DNA of 64,000 nucleotides from assembly GCF_902167145.1 (NCBI RefSeq), contig NC_050101.1, positions 111,753,789-111,817,788 on the forward strand. The letters are read 5' to 3'. Position numbers and translations under genes: made by a program. Under the pieces are notes generated by a model. That model saw only the letters and a list, made by a program, of their open reading frames with translations. It was not told the DNA's origin and did no database searches. Below, piece by piece: positions 59,070 to 64,000 of this stretch; positions within the stretch are counted from its first letter, which is position 1, and every line of letters starts with the position of its first letter. The DNA is from Zea mays (taxonomy: Eukaryota > Streptophyta > Magnoliopsida > Poales > Poaceae).

Positions 59070-59720
59070 CTATAACAACATTTGATGTAAAGTAGAAGGT
59101 ACACATTGATTAGTATGAATCCAATCTCTACATAATATTAGACTATAAGTTCCTTCTACATCAGCGACGAAGAATGCAACAAGGGTCTTGGTTCCGATGG
59201 TTAATTCAACGGACGAGTCTCCCTTGGCTTTGATCGAACTATCGATCCAAACACCGTTGAGTGTCATATTGGTCTTGACTAGTTCATCATCTGGCTTTCC
59301 TAATTTTTGGTACAATGAGTAAGGCATTAAATTCACGACCGCTCCTCCATCTACCAACATTTTAGCAATCGATATTCCATCGATATGACTGCACACGAAG
59401 AGCGGTTTTAAATGGTTGACCGATTCTTTTGACTTAGTAAAGGCAGCCTCTTTAGGACCAAAATCAAATTAAGCAACGACAGGTTCATCGTCACCGATAA
59501 TAGTACAATCGGTTGAGAACATAATAACATTTACATCCATACCTAGGTGTTCTGGCATGGCTCCATAGTCAACCAAGTCCTCTCCCAGCAGGTCATCCTC
59601 CTCCATAGGTACTGGCGCGTCATCAGAGGTGTTCTGGTGCAGAGCGGCCGATCCAGACTCGAGGGTCGGACGGTTCGTGACATTAACGAACGACCCGTCT
59701 TTTATAGTCGGATTGTCCAC
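59070..59720 (-). pseudogene. pol: Aspartic protease-like region
   Basis: 59396-59070 reads IAKMLVDGGAVVNLMPYSLY, the gypsy protease signature in its DGG form, then TLNGVWIDSS and SLILCRDWIH. A stop near 59467 separates it from 59720-59469, an acidic segment without known motif. Confidence 0.8.
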
Positions 59721-61438
59721 CGTACCTGCAGAGAGTTGTGCAGTTGCTATCTTGTTTTCTGTTTTGTGGCCGTTTGATTTGCTTCGACGACCTTTGGCCT
59801 CTACCTTTTTTGTGGTGCTGGGTACTGTGGATGTGTTTCGTTAAATATTTTTCTACTTCTTTTTCCTTGCTCTCCTTTGCTCTCAAGCGCTGCAATTTTC
59901 GCTTTTGAGATCGTGTTTAGTCCCGATGGGCACCATCGGGGCATGGAGTATCTTGGGTTGGTTGTTTTGCTGGCAGCTGTGTCTTCCTCCTTGCTTGTAT
60001 TGGCTGATTTACCAAAAATCATCGGCCCTTCATCATTTACCTATATGACGACATCTGTTGTGCCTATTTTGATGATGTCCCTTTTTGTCGTTCTCTTAGC
60101 GACTTTAGATATATGCCACATGCTGGATTGGTCGGCCTTTGCGGCCGAGTAGTCTGGCAATCTTGCTGGAGCTGTCTTGGTGACCGGATTGAGGAGCTCT
60201 CAATCAGTCTTGTACTGGAGGTGATAACCTGTCAAACACAGATGTTTGGGGTGCTCCCCAATCGGGGTATTATGGTATCCCATATGGATATAGTGGCATG
60301 CCCCATATTTGATTGGGGACATAGGTAGAGGTATGTATGCATATTGATACGACATAGGTGGGAATGGGGGTGGAGGTGTCGATGCAGGCACATTAGGTCT
60401 TAATTGAACATTATGATCTGCTAACCTTTCCGATAGGTGAGATGGTCCAATCGGTCTTATCTGCTATCGCTCTTGAGTAGGTGAGCGAGGTCGCTTTGGT
60501 GGCTGGTCATTTTTGTTGGCCTTCTTTTTCACATATTTAGATAATAATTGATCAAAGGTTGGGCCAGATTTAAATAGTCGACCAGCTGCCTTGAATGTGT
60601 TAGTTTTCCACGTACCTATTTCTGGTCGTCGAGGCTTGAAAGTATGTGGTCGTCACTGCTCCTGGGCGTTGCCGGACCGTCCGCTGGAATGACCCAGACT
60701 GTCCGGCGATGTCCCGGACCGTCCGTGTATATGCATCGGACCATCCGCGATGCTCAGAATAGGGACTTGTGCCTGGCTACCTGCCTATGTCTGCCCCCCA
60801 ACGCTGGAGGTAGTGACGGTAACCTTTAGATTCTCCTGTCCATCAGGAGTCCTTTCTGCCACCACTTTTCTGCAAGAGGTTTTAGCATTTTCATTGGCCT
60901 CTCGTGCATCGCCGATGATGACCTCCTTTCCTTTGCCCTTATCAGCCGCGATGGGCCGAATCAGGACCTTTTTACCATCAAAGTTGATCATATTTATTGG
61001 AAATGGATCCATGTCCACCTGCATTTCCTAAAATTTCAATCGTCCCTCGTTAATGACCGATTGAATTTGTCGTCGAAACACATTACAATCATTAGTGGCA
61101 AGAGAAAATGAGTTGTGCCACTTGCAGTATGCGCATCGATAGATGGAACAATATGGTTTATTTTAATGTTGCCTTTTCTAAGTAACTCATCGAATATTTT
61201 ATCATATTTGCCAACATTAAATGTAAACTTAACCTCCTCTTGTCGTTTCTTTTGAATCGGTTGTAAGGAGGAACAAGCCGAAGACTTGGCTTGCTTTGGC
61301 CAAACCATTTCAGCAGTGTATACTTCTTTTGATTCGTCATTCGAGCTACTCTGGTCGCATTGTACTACATGGACATTGTGACGAACTGTTTGGCAGTTTC
61401 TTTGCTTTGGTTTCATAAGTAAAAGCTCTCTGGTGTAA
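59721..61438 (-). pseudogene. Degraded gag-to-protease linker
   Basis: Only short, frame-shifted pieces remain (for example lysine-rich 59895-59683, 61416-61036 and 61024-60785). GGACCGTCCG motifs cluster at 60670-60755. No domain recognised. Confidence 0.5.
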
Positions 61439-61867
61439 CTATGCTAGCGTAAAAAATTGAATGCCTTCTAATATTTCTTTTAAATAATAGTGCAATCCAT
61501 TAAAGGCTAATCCTGCTAGCCGTTTCTTTGCCAAATGAATTTGAAAACATCGGTTTCTTGTATCCCGAAACCTCCGGATGTAATCATTAACCAATTCATC
61601 TTTCCCTTGTCGTAGGGCCAATAAATCTACTAGATCTAACTCATAATCGTCGGAGAAGAAATGATCATGGAATTTTTGTTCTAAATCTCCCCACGAAAAA
61701 ATAGAAATAGGAGGTAGTGTGGCATACCATGCGAATGCAGTTCCTGTTAGAGATAATGAAAATAAACGAACACGAAATGCCTCTTTGTCGACCAATTCTC
61801 CTAATTGTGCTAAGAACCGGCCTATGTGCTTGCGCGTGATCCTACCCTGGTTACCCAAAAAGTTCAT
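61439..61867 (-). pseudogene. gag: Retrotransposon gag domain
   Basis: Reads FRVRLFSLSLTGTAFAWYAT, FSWGDLEQKFHDHFF, LRQGKDELVNDYIRRFRDTR and LAGLAFNGL, the classic plant gypsy gag core (about 140 residues). Upstream N-terminal gag (to about 62240) is interrupted by stops. Confidence 0.87.
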
Positions 61868-63099
61868 GAATTCGGGTATCCTAGTTCCCTGTGGGTATGG
61901 GTGATAGTCAAATCAGCTATCATAAGGTCTCCGATATGATTGCTCCCTAGGGATCATGCTAACTCCGAGCTTATCTCAGAACGCCCCGGCTATCTCTTCC
62001 CTCACTATATCAATGGCGGCCGGTGGGAGTCCACCGGCTCTCTGGTCTAACATGGGTGTGGTTGTTTGGATATTAGTATGTTGTTTCCCTCCCCACAGGC
62101 TTGGATATTGAGGTGTATTAGTACTTGCCCTATGCGGCTCATATGAGTGGTCATTCCTCTTCGGCCTTCTAGGAGGGGCCGGAAAGAACTCGCCCCGCGT
62201 GTTTGGGAAGTTATATTATGGTGTTGGGGCATTGTAGGATGTGATGGGAGGTTTAGCTGGGATGGATGTGCATTTGGATAATAATAGTCTTCATAGGGTT
62301 CTATGTATTCTACGCGGACGGTCCGGTTAGATACGCTGACGGTCCGGCTGTGTGAGCGGACTATCCAGTCATATGGCTAGACCATCTGGTAATGTATTTA
62401 GACTGTCCAGCGCTATACGCGGACGGTCCGAATGGGTCGTTTAGGGTTCACGTGGTACGTGGCGACTCGGGTGCATGTCTTGGTAATTCGCTTCTAAAAA
62501 CAGGATCGACCGACCTTGACCCGGATGGTTCGGCCGTGCGCAGATCGACGGTTTTACCACCGATTTGCAAAGGAGGTTGTGGTTGTCCAGGGTACATATC
62601 TATTGGCATTTTGTAAAGGGGTTGTGACTGGTTATGACACCCTGTAGCCGATGAATCACTCGTATTTTCCCCGATTCGACCTCGTGCAAGGGAAAGTTTG
62701 TGACGGTAGATTTATAATCATTTTGTATACCCCCTATAATCTGTTGCATTTGGTCTCACTGCTCATCCATGTAAGCTCTAAGAGATTGAATTTCGTTTGT
62801 TTCACTTACCTTGGGGGTAGCTGCAGTAGGTCGGAGCGAAGCCAGATCAGTCGCCCGTTGTCGAACGACCTTGTTGTTCCGGTCCACTTTGAAGTTGGCC
62901 AGGAACATTTCTTTTGCTTCCTTGATCAGTTGCTCCTGGTGCAACTCGAACTCCAATTGTTCTTCAGCCAACAAGGTTTCGCAAGTCGGCTCGATGATGT
63001 TGCTAGGGGAGACATCAGAGCTATATCTTTTGAACCGACCATTTAGGGCCGATCTGATAGGTCCTCACGTGATGTCCCCAACGGAGTCCCTAAAAAGTA
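61868..63099 (-). other. N-terminal gag remnant and leader
   Basis: Between LTR and gag core. Weak frames (62232-62047; 62974-62756, Glu/Lys-rich with EEQLEFELHQEQLIKEAKEM) suggest degraded N-terminal gag. GGACGGTCCG motifs cluster at 62310-62430. Primer-site region TACTTTTTAGGGACTCCG (minus strand) follows the LTR; tRNA not assigned. Confidence 0.5.
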
Positions 63100-63714
63100 T
63101 GTTGGCGCCGATCAGGACATCAATCACTGCGATGAGTACCGGTGGCAGTGCTCTTTGTGGAAGCGTGGACTGTCCATGGCTAGGGGCCAGACGGTCCGCG
63201 ACCTGGCGCAGAGGCTAGGGTTCCTGCTTGACGAGCCGGACGGTCCGCGCCTGGGGTCGGATGGTCCGCACGTGCGCAGGGGCGGCGGAGTTCGCCGAAC
63301 AGCACCTGGATCTCGCTTCCGGGAGGGACCCCGTCGGGGAGGAAAGATCCTAGGGTTGTCATGGGATCAACAAGCTACCCAAGACGTCTCTAAATGACGT
63401 AGTGTCAGAGAGAGTTGAAGATTAGAGATAGGAATCTAAGTTATTGTCTACTCCAAAGGCAAAAGGTAAAGAAACAGAAGATAATTTAATTGTTGATTCG
63501 GTTGTTCGGTGTTCAATCGGTTGTACCCCTTCAAATATATAGGGGGAGGTCTGGACCCGTTCTTAGGGATTCTCCAATAGCTCCCGCGGGATTAGAGGGC
63601 TAAATGCGCGATGAGATAGGAGTTTTAACCGCCTGATTTGATGTATTCGTGGACCGTTTGCGCCTGTGAGCCGGACCGTCCGGTGGTGCCCAGTGCCACA
63701 AGTGGTGCTCAACA
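63100..63714 (-). repeat. 5' LTR of the minus-strand gypsy element
   Basis: 615 bp, pairs with 55905-56536. GGACNGTCC motifs at about 63190, 63238, 63260 and 63672. Confidence 0.9.
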
Positions 63715-64000
63715 CTAGCCTTTTGGGTACCAATACAAGTTTTACTTCTTACATGCTGGTCTAAAATACTATTGTTTGTTTTAGGTTCTACTTCATCCAT
63801 AAGGTTCATGGGTAATCTATGCTGTTGAGCAGAATATCTTCCTATTCTGCAATGAACAATCATGTATTCAATAATGGCTATTCTGCTTACAATGTGTCCG
63901 GGAGGTCATATCATGGGATGAATGCACTTGTTGGACTCTCATCTGTCATGGCGCCAACGCATGTCTTCGCTTCTGCCACAAAATAGAAAGGCTTTTCTCT
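63715..64000. other. Non-LTR flanking DNA continuing from 55904
   Basis: After the TSD (63715-63719). Contains TGTTTGTTTTAG near 63776-63787, acceptor-like, then an open plus-strand stretch from ATG 63852 (NNHVFNNGYSAYNVSGRSYH) to TAG near 63984, where CAG is possible. May be an exon or pseudogene piece. Product not identified. Confidence 0.3.

Larger units (their letters stand above)
55905..63714 (-). mobile_element. Ty3/gypsy element, minus strand, RT deleted
   Basis: LTRs of 632 bp (55905-56536) and 615 bp (63100-63714) start (minus strand) TGTTGAGCAC and end GCCAACA. TSD CTAAC (55900-55904) versus CTAGC (63715-63719), one mismatch. Minus-strand order is gag, protease, the stretch just before RT, RNase H, integrase. 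RT is missing. Gag and integrase style suggest the Tat/OTA branch, low confidence. Many GGACCGTCCG-like motifs lie in LTRs and interior. Confidence 0.88.

Overview
The window is plant nuclear DNA made almost entirely of nested LTR retrotransposons. Maize (Zea mays) or a very close relative is the best fit, because a Huck-like gypsy element, an Opie/Ji-like Sirevirus and Tekay/prem1-like chromoviruses with 3-5 kb LTRs are stacked inside one another. Family names are from memory; boundaries, target-site duplications (TSDs), motifs and lesions were read from the sequence. No intact cellular gene was found.

Layout. (A) An outer Tekay-like gypsy element on the minus strand runs from its LTR start at 54862 leftwards to 1432. 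Its single minus-strand LTR lies in three pieces (54862-53363, 29067-28418, 19167-17680) because two other elements sit inside it. Its orf0 (17443-16418), gag (16064-14900), protease and reverse transcriptase (RT) remnants follow. At 1431 its pol meets a same-family LTR in the opposite orientation (1-1431). (B) A Huck-like element (2321-14506, TSD CTACT) lies in that protease. It keeps gag, has lost most of pol, and carries a five-exon antisense gene (11642-8292). A Tourist-like MITE (14521-14743) lies beside it. (C) A Sirevirus copia element (19168-28417, TSD ATAGG) lies in the outer LTR; its pol is fully open. (D) A second Tekay-type element, minus strand (29068-53362), also lies in the outer LTR. 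It has LTRs of about 4.6 kb around only 1.9 kb of gutted interior. (E) Inside its 3' LTR lies a plus-strand Tekay/prem1-like element (29573-42360, TSD ATATG). This is almost complete, with orf0 plus a one-frame gag-pol broken by three TAG codons, and a Tourist-like MITE (44802-44935) follows in the same host LTR. (F) To the right of the outer element is about 1 kb of non-LTR DNA with a UTR/intron-like look. A minus-strand gypsy element (55905-63714) lacking RT interrupts it, and more non-LTR DNA follows to 64000.

Most notable: the spliced antisense gene of the Huck-like element; an orf0 conserved in three Tekay-type elements; 3' splice acceptor-like sequences placed directly before orf0, gag and copia pol; and a GGACCGTCCG motif shared by unrelated copia and gypsy elements. 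Decay is mostly by C-to-T type nonsense changes at plant methylation contexts and by deletions.
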